From: Sipunculus nudus
Taxonomy: Eukaryota > Annelida > Sipuncula > Golfingiida > Sipunculidae
NCBI GenBank assembly: GCA_026874595.1
Contig: CM049317.1
Span: 55,648,118-55,712,117 of the forward strand
Direction of reading: 5' to 3'
DNA length: 64,000 nt
Shown here: piece by piece, positions 24,837-38,360 of the stretch
Numbering within the stretch: position 1 is the stretch's first letter
How the letters are laid out: the number at the start of each line of letters is the position of its first letter
Notes under the pieces: model-generated
The model's database searches: none
What the model saw: the letters and a program-made list of their open reading frames with translations, nothing else
What the model was told of the DNA's origin: nothing
Program-made: the position numbers and the translations under genes

Positions 24837-25285
24837 GTTATATTTTAGTGTATGAAAATATGATTTTTTTATTCAATTGTAAACCATGGTTTCATTAAGG
24901 TTAGTAACAGGTTCATGGAGAGGGTATGGGAGGGAGCAGGATATTATATAATGACACTAAGCGTGTGCTCTGTCATTCTTGAGCTTAAACATATGTTATT
25001 ACAATATAAATATGTTATTACAATATGGGTCGTTTTTCCCACTTCCCGTTTTATTACAATATGGGTAGGGTATGATTATTACAATATGGGTCGTTTTTAT
25101 TACAATATGTGCCGTTATTACAATATGGGCCGTTTTTTATTACATTATGGGCCGTTATTACAGTATGGGCCAGTTTTATTACAATATGGGCAGGGTATGA
25201 TTATTACATTATGGGTCGTTTTATTACAATATGGGCCGTTATTACATTATGGGCCGGTTATTACATTATGGGTTGTAACACAAGG

Positions 25286-25926
25286 CAAAGGTCAATGATT
25301 TTGAAATTTCTTTTTCCTTATTTTGTTATTCCTTGGGGATTTCATGAGGGAGGGAAGCGAGCATCATACAATATGTCAAAGCTGATATTCATATCAATCT
25401 AAAAATCATTGTTGCAAGTTTCTCCCTTCAGATCTTAGGCCAACAGACAAGGTCAAGGTCAAACTTTTAATATTTCTCGATTTTCCCAGATTCAGTTGTT
25501 ATTAAATGGAATATTCTTAAAAAATCTAGCAATACATATAATTTTAAAGATTATAACCATAACAATCTAAATATCAATGTTACCATCTTTTCTCTGCATA
25601 TTCAAAGTGAAAAAAAAATGTCAAGGTCATGGTTTTAATATTTCTTTATTTTCGGGGGTCAGTTTTTATTCTGTGGGATTTTTATGAGTTAAGCTTGCAA
25701 AATACATCATGTTAAATATTGTAACCATGTAAATATATGAATATTGATGCCATTTTACAATGCAGTTCCAAGGTCATCAAACAAGGTCAAGGTCATGGCT
25801 TTTGAAATAAAAATATCTTTATTGCTATAGAAATTACATACGTCAAGAACATTCTTTGGAAGCATATTCCTGTTGTGTAATATTTTTGCGTTTGAGCTTC
25901 ACTGAGGTTCGATATCGTAAGGTCAT
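25286..25926 (+). repeat. Diverged tandem array, about 165-bp units, AAGGTCA start
   Basis: Units start at about 25288, 25450, 25623 and 25783. Each opens with AAGGTCA(AGGTCA), then a TTTTAATATTTCT-type stretch, a GGGATTTTTATGAG-like stretch and a CATCAT..AATAT stretch. The left flank of the inverted-arm element (AAAGGTCAATTTTCAAGG) looks like part of the same array, so that element probably inserted into it. The form is common in mollusc genomes as I recall it. Confidence 0.6.
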
Positions 25927-28021
<2,095 letters not shown>

Positions 28022-28869
28022 TGCATCATTATTATTAGTTATTTGCTATATTTGGTTAATTTCCTTAGTAATTGTTGTAAAAGGAGGAAATAAGGAATCA
28101 ATCAAACATTAAGGTGTAAAATTAGTCCTGTATTATCTACTAAAATCTTTATAATGGTTTAGTTTTGTCAGTCAGCTAAAATTAGATCGCACATATAGAT
28201 GTTTCTTCTTTTACAGAAAACTGTTTTGTTGCAGTCAGAATAGGTTACACATGAGCAGCATTATGAACTATGACGAAGATTGCAGGTAAACTCGGCTCAC
28301 CCGGAGGCCAGAAATGGCGATAGCGCCGAAATCATTGCTTTGCTTAAAGGGGCCAATCACCTAAAAAGCATTCTATATTAACACGAAAAATACCTTTTCC
28401 CTTTAAAAATAAATTTCTTCCCTGCCAAAATATTGCCCTGAAACCGTTCCTTACTGAAAGGAGTGTTAGAACTGTGGACCGGGGCGATCATAGGTGGCAA
28501 CACAAACACACGTGTATCTCCCGGTCACAACACATGTCAATCAGGAGATACACTGACTGACTTGGCCCAAAAATGTAATGCATGTCCCGCTTGCTGAAAC
28601 ATCGCATTTTGCGGCTCACAATCGGACCACCGGTCAGGTGGCCTTGTTAATAAAATAAACAAACACACGCGGACAGTGTTTACCAGCAGGCGAGCCATAA
28701 CAAGGTATTAAACAATCGTTTTGAAGTACTGAGACTGTGTGCTGGGAAGATTTTGCTTGAAAACCTTTGCTTAATGCAAAACTAAACTAAATTGTCCGTA
28801 GGGCCTAATTCTAAGGTATTAACCAGGACCTGACATATTGATGACACATCCTTCGCCAGAGATTGTTTC
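28022..28869. other. Unassigned sequence with a short hairpin
   Basis: No exon. GTGTATCTCC at 28512-28521 pairs exactly with GGAGATACAC at 28544-28553 around a 22-base loop. The context gives no role. Confidence 0.4.
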
Positions 28870-29165
28870 TACTCTTAACCAATAGGCACTGTGGGACGCC
28901 CAAGACTGCTTGTCTCCGCTGTCAAACTTTAAAATCAAAATTGTTACATTTCAAGGAAGCACTTTCTTTTAATATTTCACATGCGAAGTTTCACAATATA
29001 AAACTTATTCAGGGATGTCCTTAGCCACAAAAACACCCCAATTTATATAATTTGCTTGAAACAATTCCTATGCAACATATTTGAACGAACTACATCAACC
29101 TCTTCTGTACCTACGCCATCTGTGTATTTAGAAGCCCCGGTGCATTGCGGGGGCCCACAAAAAAA
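28870..29165 (-). repeat. Dispersed repeat family P2, copy 1
   Basis: As reverse complement this matches 48825-49150 and 60250-60560. Shared landmarks in order are GCATTG(T/C)GGG or its complement, CCTACGCC, a CAAGGCAAAT-like stretch, and AAACTTTAAAATCAAAA / TTTTAAAGTTTGACAG. No ORF is shared by all three copies. Confidence 0.6.
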
Positions 29166-30861
29166 CTAAAAGGCAAAGTCGTGATCTCGTAAGTCCGATT
29201 CTGCGCCGTGTGATGATTACATTTTTTTTCTGGTTATACTTAGCAGGTACTTCTGATAATTCTCCGGCCCAGAATCTAGAACGACCTTCGTCAATGAGTA
29301 ATCTCCCTGCGTTCTCTTTCCTCAGATCAGACTGATAATTCCAGTATTTTCCTACAAACCCAAAGACGTATCAATTCCATCTTCCGTAACCTTCAGAACC
29401 ATCATCTCTACAGCTGCGTTATCACTTGCCACATCTTCACAGGCCTCGGAATATTCAAAGATAGCCATTCTTAGTCTGAGGCAGGGATTCCGGCTGATTT
29501 TGGATGTCTGCTCACGATCCAGCTAAAGAATGTCTGAGAGCTACTGAGATCATTTCACATTACTCTCGCTTGCATAACTACCTTATTGACTGGTTATCCA
29601 TAATTATTAATACCTTAATGGCAACTTTTCCAGTTCTTTTGTTTCCTTTTTTAATATTCTTTATTCCTTATGAATATTCATGTTTTTATTCGGTTGAACA
29701 AATAAAATTATTAGGTTTCAGTAATATAGTAGTTTATTCAATTGCCTTAATTACCAAGTCCTTGTATTGCATACACATTGTCTTTTAATACGCATGTTGA
29801 ATCCCACGTACCAAAATATGTTATATTTTTTGTTCTTCTATGAAATAAAACTATTTAAGTTCTGTCTTGTGGTTAATTGAAGTACAATAAAATATATGCT
29901 GGGAAAACACCATGTAATTTCTCATATGTTTCTCATAAATTAAAATTTCTCGTACACTGCAAATTCTATATATTTCTCACGCTTTTGTGATAAATCATAC
30001 GTTTATTGATAAAGAGCACAGAATAATCATTCTCAAAATTTGAATTTGTATAATCAGGCATTTCATAAATACCCACAAAATTCAAGCATTTCATGAAATT
30101 ACTGATTCATTCAGGCATTTCAAGAAATGACTAAGATTTCCTGGCATTATGCATAATGGCTGAATGTATGTATGTATTAACCGAATTAATATCCGTTACC
30201 CCAATTGTAGATGACACGGTTGCTTTTCTTCCAGGAATACAGAAGGGCTGACCCGGTTATCCAATCTCATGGCCCGCTGGTCTGGTCTAGTAATTACGTT
30301 GTATCTCCGCTTTAGGTTGTTTCTCAGCGTTAGTATGTTCCACCTACCACTGAACATTCATCCAGTTAAATTAGAAAACACTGTGGCCATGACTATAAAT
30401 GTAGATTGTAATGTCATTTTGTACCGGCGGACCGTATAATAAGCTACTTCCGTCGTCTTTTAGTGATAGAGATGTACAAATGTACCTAAAACAGGATTGG
30501 CAGGTTCTGAAAAAATTAAGATAGTACGACCTATTGGTAATTAGACAACTGTTACACCTGCAAAACTATCCTGAACTGGCACTCTGCTACAAAACCTTAA
30601 GATTTACTAAAGTGACTCGTTATGGTCGGAGACAGAAGGTTGAGCTATCACATGTAAACACAGTGTAAAACAAGTGGCCCATGAGCAATAAAGTTCAGTT
30701 GAATCTGACACTCTAAGACAATTCTCCATACAAAAGAAGTCACAGTGACCTTATTTGGGGTTTGCATGGGAATTTTATTAATTAAAACGTATTTGCAACT
30801 GTAACATCCCTCTTTTAATGGTGACATTTTGTGCGTGGTTGTAAGTATCATACTCTTGGTT
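29166..30861. other. Unassigned spacer
   Basis: No supported exon. A 94-codon frame at 29504-29788 is hydrophobic, lacks an ATG start and has no recognisable domain. Confidence 0.4.
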
Positions 30862-31150
30862 AGCGGCAGTCAGCCACCCACACGTCGATTTTTAATGGAC
30901 CGAAGACGTTGAGGGAGCAGTATAAGCTATTGGGTTCGCATGAATTCTATTATATGCAGATGTGCACGCCATTTTAAGCATTGCATTTTCATTTTCATAT
31001 GGTTGTCGATCTCTCATTATCCCAAAGTAAGACATAAAGTTACATTCATTTGGGAAATATAATAAATGTTACATTCACGGTTGACTTTCGTGTATTCTTG
31101 CAGTAGTTTTTAATAACGAGGCTGGATTATATCGGAGAATTTGTCTATGT
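30862..31150 (+). repeat. Dispersed repeat family P1, copy 1
   Basis: Matches 60768-61065 on the same strand over its whole length with moderate divergence. Shared words in order are ACGTCGATTTTTAAT, GAAGACGTT, AGATGTGCA(C/T)GCCATTT, TTGTCGA, CGTGTATTC, GCAG and TTAATAACGAG. Confidence 0.65.
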
Positions 31151-31286
31151 GTACATCTTGACGCGAAAAGGGCTTCCTGTGAATCGGTGCCATAGAGAAG
31201 AAAGGAGATAATAAATGTAATTAATGTTGCGTAACAATTTTTTTTAATTATTTACCCAACATAACATGACCATATAGGCCTCTAAA

Positions 31287-31424
31287 GTCAAATATTACCA
31301 CACAGTAAATATTTTGATCCAAGCCTTACAATGGGTGTTCTTACTGTTCTATAATGTCAAATATTACCACACAGTAAATATCTTGATCCAAGCCTTACAA
31401 TGGGTGTTCTTACTGTTCTATAAT
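31287..31424 (+). repeat. Recent 69-bp tandem duplication, two copies
   Basis: Copies 31287-31355 and 31356-31424 differ at one visible base (ATATTTTG against ATATCTTG). Confidence 0.95.
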
Positions 31425-32040
31425 GGCTTGTATCATGACTCGTAGGTCCCTGTCAGTTTAATTAAGGAGGCCTGATCGAGTGTCATATTGTCATGGCTAA
31501 CTATTGGTAAACAGTAATTTTCAACAAATTTTCAAATAGTCTTAAATACACTTTGTTCAATATTGTGCATTATAGTAGACCACTTTGAAACAAAACAGTA
31601 AACCTGAAAGGACTGTTTCAACTAATAAGTGGTGCGACCGATACCATTTATCGGTATAATAGTTTGACTGACAGAATATGGGTTAAAATAAGTGACGGCA
31701 CCTCTAGCTGACATAAACACGTCATATGACCAATATGTTCGCTCTGGGCACAGCGCGTGATCTCCCGGTGACCTTCCACTTTACACGCTGTGAGAAATAG
31801 CAGGCTTCTTCAGGTTTGGCTAGGTGCCAGACACCCAGTCAGTTTGCGCTAGAAAAGCTAAAATATGATTGGCGCAGCGTGTAAAAAAAGATGCAAAAAT
31901 GGTAAAGGATTCTGATTGGCTCAGCGTGTTAATATGCATGGCTGCGTCAATACGGCACATTTCAAAAGAGGAAATATGTAAACAGTTTGGGGATAACTGA
32001 CTCAAGGCAACACAGGAAAAAATGCGTAAATTTTAAAAAA
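31425..32040. other. Unassigned spacer
   Basis: No supported exon. Confidence 0.4.
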
Positions 32041-33362
32041 ATACAGGTGGCTCCACCAGTCTGCAAAAACTAATAAAAATACATGGCCAATATCCATGCA
32101 AAGAATCATGGTGATATCTGCATTAGTTGTTTAGATACTTCAGCTTTTGTATCAAATTTTCCATTATTCTTAGGGATACTTCTGAGTCCTATTGCTTAAA
32201 GGATATGGGTAACAGAGACCTAATTTCAGGTTTCCACAGACACTTTTCATGGGTCTCCTTGCATGACAAGAACGAAGAAACTAGGTCCAGTTGTTACGAT
32301 TTCTACCATGTTGACAGATAACAACATCTTTAAAGGTCTAAAAAAAATAAAGAAAAAAAAAATCGTCAAAATTTGAAAAAAAATAGAGGTGGCCACCCAG
32401 TCTGCAGAAACTAATGGAACACCTCATGATCAATATGTATGCCAAAAATAATGAACATCAGTGTTTTAGTAATTGAGATACTGCAGTTTTTGTATCAATT
32501 TTTTCATTATTCTGGGGGGTAATTTGGAGCCATACCGATTAAAGGATATGGGTAACAGAGACCTAATTTCAGGTTTCCATGGAGACTTTTCATGGGTCTC
32601 CCTGTGTGTCAAGAATGAAGATTCTTGGTCCAGTTGTTATGATTTGTGCTCTGTTAACAGATGTTCATATCTTTAAAGGTCTCAAAAATTGAGAAAAAAA
32701 ATCGTAAAAACACCCGAACAAATACAGATGGTGCCACCAATCTGCAGAAACTGATGAAACACTCAATGATCAATATCCATGCAAAGAATTATGGTGATCT
32801 CTGCATTAGTTGTTCAGATACTTCAGCTTATGTATCAAATTTTCCATTATTCTAAGCTGTACTTTGGAGTGCCATAGCTCAAAGGACATGGGTAACAGAG
32901 ACCTAACTTCAGTTTTCCATGGAGACTTTTCATGGGTCTCCCTGTGTGTCCAGAATGAAGATTCTAGGTCAAGTCTTTACGATTTGTACCCTGCTGACAG
33001 ATAACTAAATCCTTAATGTTCTCAAAAATAGAGAAAAAAAAATAGAAAATTTGAAAAAAATACAGGTGGCGCCATCAGTCTGGAGGAACTGATGAAACAT
33101 CTCATGATCAATATGTATGCTTAAAATCATGATCATCAGTGATTTAGTTAATGAGATATTGAAGTTTTTGTATGAAATGTTTTACTATTCTGCGGGGGGG
33201 GGGAGTACTTTGGGGCCCCATAGATCAGAGGATATGGATAACAGAGACCTCATTTCTGGTTTCCAAGGAGATTTTTCATGGACCTCTCAGAATGTCAAGT
33301 TACAAGTTTCTAGGTCCAGCGGTTACGATTTGTGCCAGGTTAACGGACGAACGTTGCTCTAA
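32041..33362 (+). repeat. Four-copy tandem repeat, about 340-bp unit
   Basis: The landmark GGTGG..CCA..AGTCTG recurs near 32046, 32388, 32730 and 33065, giving spacings of about 341, 342 and 335 bp. All units share TCAATATNNATGC, GATATTGAAG/GATACTTCAG, a GGGTAACAGAGACCT block and TTTTCATGGGTCTCC. Each holds a parallel open frame of about 60-80 codons with a central MGNRDLISGF-like stretch. Differences between units change amino acids freely, so the frames look passive. A degenerate relative lies at 46130-46470. Confidence 0.88.
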
Positions 33363-33364
33363 CC

Positions 33365-33673
33365 CGGCTCTCAAACACAGCCCCTTTATATACTCTTCAC
33401 CCCAAGCCGAGAATTTTCCACTTCTCTAACAGTCTAAAAGAGCTTACACAACAAAGTAAACACGCGTTACAGGAATCATCTAGAAGAACATGGCTGTGTG
33501 TCTCTCTACATATAAGGGTTCACGTGACCTCGGCCAGGCGAGAAAGCTCCAAGCTGGCATGACAACGAGAGCTCAACCAGTACGGATTAAATAGAGAATG
33601 CAATACGCGGCCAGACACGAGTGTCACAACACGAGCCACGCCGTGTCACACAATAAAAAGAGCACCTGTAACA
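33365..33673 (-). mobile_element. LTR fragment of the TGTTAC family (U3 part)
   Basis: Reverse complement of the first 300 or so bases of the LTR at 22772-23595, ending GTAACA at 33668-33673 and still holding the TATATA box. It is cut off near the start of R and abuts the end of the 340-bp tandem array. The frames on both strands near 33587-33904 overlap it and are not genes. Confidence 0.85.
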
Positions 33674-34523
33674 GTATAGAAACTGTCTTGAAAAGTGACG
33701 GGGGTAGAAAAAAATCTGTGCTGCAAAGCACATTCCACCCCAGTGCAAATCGACCGGCACCTTGAAAAACATCCGATTGTGCAGGTCCTGCCTGCAATAT
33801 GTGATTGGTTAAATATTACGCAGGGGGAATTCCATAGAGACAGCATCGCCTGGTGGCAAAACTTGACTGGCAATCGCGGTTTTTTTGCAGCAGTTAGTGT
33901 ATAGCAAATAGTTGAGCATAGCTTAACCGCTGTTTATGGAGGTTAACCAATATGTAACAGAAAACACATGTTTTAAGCAAACGAAGAAACAAAATACTGT
34001 AAAAAGAGATTAAGTGGAGAAGATTATATAGTTTCAGTTTGCTTCACAGTAATAATAAGTGGCGCCACCTGCTTGGTGCTCTTACTTAGAGAATTTCCTG
34101 AGATATTTAGTCAGACACATTATTAACATTAAAACCATGAGAATTTGTGATAAGTAATATATTTGAAATAACTCATCTAAATTCCGTTTTAATTGCCCTT
34201 TCTCTACTGAACAGTGAACCATGATATGAAAGTACAGTCAAGCCAACTTTGTGTCATATCGGTTATTGTCACATAAATCTGAAATCCAAAACCATTTCCT
34301 GTATATACCATAACTTTGAGCGTTTAATATCATGGAATATTGTCATAAACCCGTTTATTGTCATGCTTGAAAACCTTGGCCGTGACAACCCGACTCATTA
34401 GGAAGTGTTACAGTCCACTTGAGTCGTGATACAAGCAATATCGAGGAATGCATTGCAGCGGTTTACCATCATGTTGCATTCATATTGTTGTGAACGGCCC
34501 GTAATCTGAAAATTGTGCTACAA
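33674..34523. other. Unassigned spacer
   Basis: No supported exon. Confidence 0.4.
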
Positions 34524-34853
34524 ATGATGCATAAATGCAAGAGAATACATGTTAACTCACAACCGAAACTGGAAAACGGGTCATTTCCTGTTTCCCGTAC
34601 AAGTTGGTTGCAGCTGGTAACCTGTGCGAGCTATGCTTGTATTGACGGTGTACCTGAAGGCCAAGAGGAGATGTCAGAAATGACGAAAATATTTGCATCT
34701 TCATGTGGCCTTATAATGCGTTCCTTAGATCTAGATGTAAAGGCACTCTGGCATGCCGGTTATCTGGTCGTAATGTCAGAGGACCGAAATGGCACTTCAA
34801 TCATACTAGATGGCAGCTCATATCACATCAAACGCCGAAAAGGCGTTCATTGA
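34524..34853 (+). CDS. Hypothetical intronless ORF, 109 residues
   Basis: The frame is open from 34515; the first ATG is at 34524. The composition is balanced (several Cys, Trp, Asp, Glu; basic ends) and less AT-driven than other open frames here. No signal peptide, transmembrane helix or known motif is visible. It has no partner exon or clear promoter. It could be a single-exon gene, an exon, a transposon-derived frame or chance. Confidence 0.22.
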   Translation: MMHKCKRIHVNSQPKLENGSFPVSRTSWLQLVTCASYACIDGVPEGQEEMSEMTKIFASSCGLIMRSLDLDVKALWHAGYLVVMSEDRNGTSIILDGSSYHIKRRKGVH

Positions 34854-35371
34854 GGCCAAGAGCCTGTAATCAGCCAAAGCATATAATCAGCCAAAGCATT
34901 CTTACACCATTTCTCCCCTAGACGTTTATCCCCTCTATTTTCACAAGTGCTTCCGGCACATTTGTTTACCTGTGCAAGGGAGTAAAGTTATATATATAGA
35001 ACTGTTCTGCGGGAATGCAATCTTTCCTCCGCGGTCACTGAGCGCTTTATGTATTGCAACAGAGCATGATATGCTAAGGTATATATGAGGAATCTGAATC
35101 TCTACCGTCGGTTTAGCCTCATCGGCTCATCAGGTGACTGAACTTAACTAATTGCGATATTGTTTTTGTATAATTCTTTTTTACATGGTTGGGTGACCTT
35201 GGTCTATGGCGAGAGGTTGAAAGAATTTCCGAACGTTTGTTTAATATGTCCTTTTGTTGTGAGCTTATGATTGCTAGTTTCTCTGCCAAACTCATGGGGC
35301 ACTATTGTGAAGAGGTCATGACTGCTGGATTAAAGACCAGGTGAAAGTGAAATTTTATTGCTTGTTTTCAG

Positions 35372-35541
35372 GGCCCATACCTGTTTGGCAAGCTCAGTTC
35401 CGTTTGAAACCTGTCGCCATGGACCAGGGGCACCCAACCGTGCAAATAAGAAATAATAAAACCAATATCGCTGTTATTGAACTTCAGTCACCCGATGAGG
35501 CGAAACCGACGGTATTGATCCATATTCATAATATACCTTAG
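35372..35541 (+). CDS. Possible terminal exon, unknown protein
   Basis: A good acceptor (TTTATTGCTTGTTTTCAG) at 35354-35371 precedes an open stretch to a TAG at 35539-35541. Read in phase 1 it gives about 56 residues beginning PIPVWQAQFRL and containing polar stretches, then the stop. GGTATTG near 35510 could be a donor instead. No upstream exon is recognisable and no family is recognised. Confidence 0.18.
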
Positions 35542-35545
35542 CATA

Positions 35546-35548
35546 TTA

Positions 35549-35612
<64 letters not shown>
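35546..35612. repeat. (TA)n microsatellite
   Basis: Nearly pure TA repeat. Confidence 0.95.
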
Positions 35613-35614
<2 letters not shown>

Positions 35615-37009
35615 TGTTATAAATCTTACCGTTAAATTGACATCACAGCTTTAAATAAGTCAAACAACATTTTATTAAGAATGTTCTAAAAAGGAGAAAA
35701 TAAAATTACAGCTTTAGGTTAACTCTAGAAATTCACTTTCTTAAAAGCATGACAAGTATGTCCTGCCTTGGTGTCTTTTTATATAAATTGCCAATTATTT
35801 CAGCAGAGAGTGTTATAATTTCAAATATTAAAAAAAATCAACAGTTTATTAGAAATTTAATTAGATTTAATTTTAAAATAACAAAAAATCATCTCTTATT
35901 TGTAAGAATCTTTCATGTAAGTGATGTATTTTACTTCCCAGTTTAAGAGCGACATAATTCATGGTATTAACATTGTTTGGACAACTCGCACTTATGGGAG
36001 ACGAATTGGATTTGTCACCCTTTCAGACTGTCGTAAAGTGGCTAATGCAGAAAGCAGACAAATGTCAAGTCGGTCGTGATTCGACTATTTAGTATACAGT
36101 GGTCTTGCTGCATAAAGTATCATCAAATCATTATCTCGATTTACAGATCCACTAGAGGTTTTCTGTCTAATTTGGAGCTATATATAACCGCATACGTAAT
36201 TCCAGCAAAGTTAAAAAAGATTCATGTGCATGGACGGTTGATGCTTTTCTTGCGATCGCTGCGCGACTGCTTACATCTTTAATTCTGAATATGTTAATGC
36301 ATTTTCTGACATTTTAATTATTTTTATTTACAGAAAATACATAATTTATAACGCTCAATTTGAAATGTCTCAGACCATACAGGAAAAATTGTAAAACAGC
36401 TAAAATATGAAAATTTATCGCTGTCCTATACCTTGTATTATAACCTATTTTTTATACATGTATATCATCGATAATTTTCTCTTAGCACTCAAATTATTAC
36501 CATAATATATAAAAATTTGAACTTATATATATAATCTAATTTTGTCAAAGAACTTTGGTATGAACTTTGGTCAAAGAACTTATTAACTATGACATATACT
36601 CGTAGCTATAGATATAACTAGTGTTTTGTCTCCGCTAAATATCATATGCATGTGTTAAAATGTCACAAAATGATGCTTGACCGAATGTGCCAATGTAACT
36701 TGTTGATTCCTTTACAAAAGTATATATATATTTTGTAATTTGCTAGATGGCTAATGTAGTAAACAAATATCGTTCTGTTTTCGTTCAAAATATAGGTCCT
36801 TGGCCAGTGACAAATTGTCTGCATGCGGATGGCCCAAGAGTTCAGGCCCTCATCAGTTAGCGGGCGTGATTGCTGCAGCTCTACCGGCGCGTCCGACGTC
36901 TCATCTCAACTTCAGTGCTGATTGTTCTTGAGCTACTCTCGGGAGGCGTCTTAGATACCTCTGCGCTTTGTCTGGTGTGGCATCTACAAACATCTTCATA
37001 GACTTCGCT
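35613..37009. other. Unassigned AT-rich spacer
   Basis: No supported exon. A small direct repeat (GAACTTTGGT.. and TCAAAGAACTT) lies near 36546-36585. Confidence 0.4.
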
Positions 37010-37290
37010 TCGGACTGGCTTCTGTGGATTATAACACAGGACGCAAAGCCGGAAGGTCGTGGGCTCAAATCTCAGACAAAGAGCGGTCGGCCACCACCAA
37101 GGATGAGCCCTCTGCAGGCTTAATGGGGAGGCTATACCCCCCAGCCGTGTATCACTCACAAACGAGTGCGTCTTTGGGAGGTTCCTCGGTGTTATGACCC
37201 AGCAATGGGGATGATGACACACTCAGGACCTTCAGGTGCGGTAGACACCGGGCCTTGTTGACACCAGGATTTACTGTAAACTATGTTACT
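37010..37290 (+). mobile_element. tRNA-headed SINE, copy 2
   Basis: Same order of blocks as the SINE at 11135-11400: a GGCTTCTGTGG start, a decayed B box (GGCTCAAATC), GCAGGCTTAATGGGGAG, CACTCACAAAC, GACCCAGCAATGGGGA and CACCGGGCCT. It is slightly longer in the middle. The 113-codon minus-strand frame through it is a by-product. Confidence 0.75.
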
Positions 37291-37407
37291 AGATTTTCTC
37301 TTTCATCGGATGCAGCAGCCTTACATGTGTATATGCATCGCTAGCACTGTCCGTTGCTATGGCGGCATAGCCCGGACCACGCGTGGGGTCTGAAGCGTAA
37401 ACACAGC

Positions 37408-37775
37408 GGTCATGCTAATCTGTGGTTTTCTCGCCTGGCCGAGCGGGGCCGGCCCATGTGTGAACCCTGATATGTAGAAACACAACGTTCGTTGTTCTAG
37501 ATGTTTCCTCTAACGTGTGTAGTATTGGGTTCTTTTGATTGTTCGGGAAATGGAAAGTTCTCGGCTTGAGGTGAAAAGTTATAAATAAGGGGCTGTGTTT
37601 TGGAGTCGGCAGGGAGGAGAGAAATATTCCAGCGGACACAGAAGAGTGTGTGTCAGTTTGTGAACCTTTTCCGATAATTGCGGCAGTTATAGATTTTCTT
37701 CTAAATTTGTGACGGATCTTATATAGTCTTCAGTTTGCTTTCGGGATTATAACAAGAACTTTTGATTATAACTAA
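37408..37775 (+). repeat. 5' LTR, partial
   Basis: Aligns with the interior of the LTR at 22772-23595 from the GGTTTTCTCGCCTGG block through the TATA box (TATAAATA at 37580-37587) to the GGATTATAACAAGA block. The first 110 or so bases and all of U5 are missing or unrecognisable. Confidence 0.8.
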
Positions 37776-37851
37776 TCCACTTTTGGATCAAAACAAATTG
37801 ATTTTTGTGATTGAACTGGATTGAGGCCAGGTCCACTTATGACAAACAAGT

Positions 37852-38139
37852 TTGTTTCTGCTGAGGAAAATTCCTCTGTTGACTCCCATATGGATTGTAA
37901 TAAGGATGTTAAATGACTCTGAAAAAGAGTTTATGACTGACACCATCAGTGTCAGTTCTTTGTTTGATGAAACTGAGGTAGTAGATTCCTCTCCTGACTC
38001 AGAAATGGAATTATTTGAGACATTCATACATAATGGTTTTGTATCACTTTCCAGTGACTTTTCAGATTCTACCCCTATTAGAATTTTGAGGGACACTGGT
38101 TCAGGCCAGACTTTCATGTTAGCAAACACTTTTTTATAG
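37852..38139 (+). pseudogene. Retrotransposon aspartic protease fragment
   Basis: A 95-codon open stretch with the retroviral-type protease active site DTGSG at residues 81-85 (38092-38106), preceded by RIL as in Gypsy-like proteases. In an active element this enzyme would cut the Gag-Pol polyprotein inside the particle. The frame stops 13 residues after the motif (FMLANTFL near its end), and the rest of the protease is scattered over other frames to about 38340. Upstream residues are acidic and low in similarity, so Gag is not recognisable. Confidence 0.6.
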
Positions 38140-38360
38140 GTCTTTTACTGGTGCTCATGCACTTGTTAATGGTGTGTTTTCAGACAAGCACACTTCAGTT
38201 CCGCTTCACAGTATGCATTAAAAGTCAGATTTCATTTCTGGGAATATTACTGTAGGCATAAGAACTACTTTACCCTTTAAGGGAATTCAGTTGCTACTAG
38301 GCAAAGATGTTGCAGGTGACAGAGTACAGCCTGTACCAATAGTGACAGAAAAGCCGTCAC

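Larger units (their letters stand above)
23632..25280. mobile_element. Non-autonomous element with long tandem-repeat inverted arms
   Basis: The ends are TGTTACGACCC on the left and, as reverse complement, TGTTACAACCC on the right. Left arm 23632-23835 and right arm about 25010-25280 are inverted copies built of units with the core CCCATAATGTAATAA or CCCATATTGTAATAA. Both arms share irregular landmarks in the same order (ACCCTGCCC, then AAGTGGG), so they are true inverted repeats and not just similar arrays. CAAGG at 23627-23631 repeats exactly at 25281-25285 as a candidate 5-bp target duplication. The 1.2 kb interior has microsatellites and G-runs but no transposase. TGTNR ends and long TIRs recall Ginger-type DNA transposons; that class assignment is inference. 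Confidence 0.65.

Noticed and set aside
22772-25280. Solo LTR and the inverted-arm element as one unit, since both have TGTTAC/GTAACA ends
   Set aside because: They are separated by 36 bp, their interiors share no sequence, and the second has inverted arms instead of an LTR; the shared ends may be convergent.
36881-37222. 113-codon minus-strand ORF
   Set aside because: It runs through the SINE at 37010-37290 antisense and matches the other SINE copy's antisense frame.
37788-38129. 113-codon minus-strand ORF with serine-rich product
   Set aside because: It is antisense to the retrotransposon protease region.
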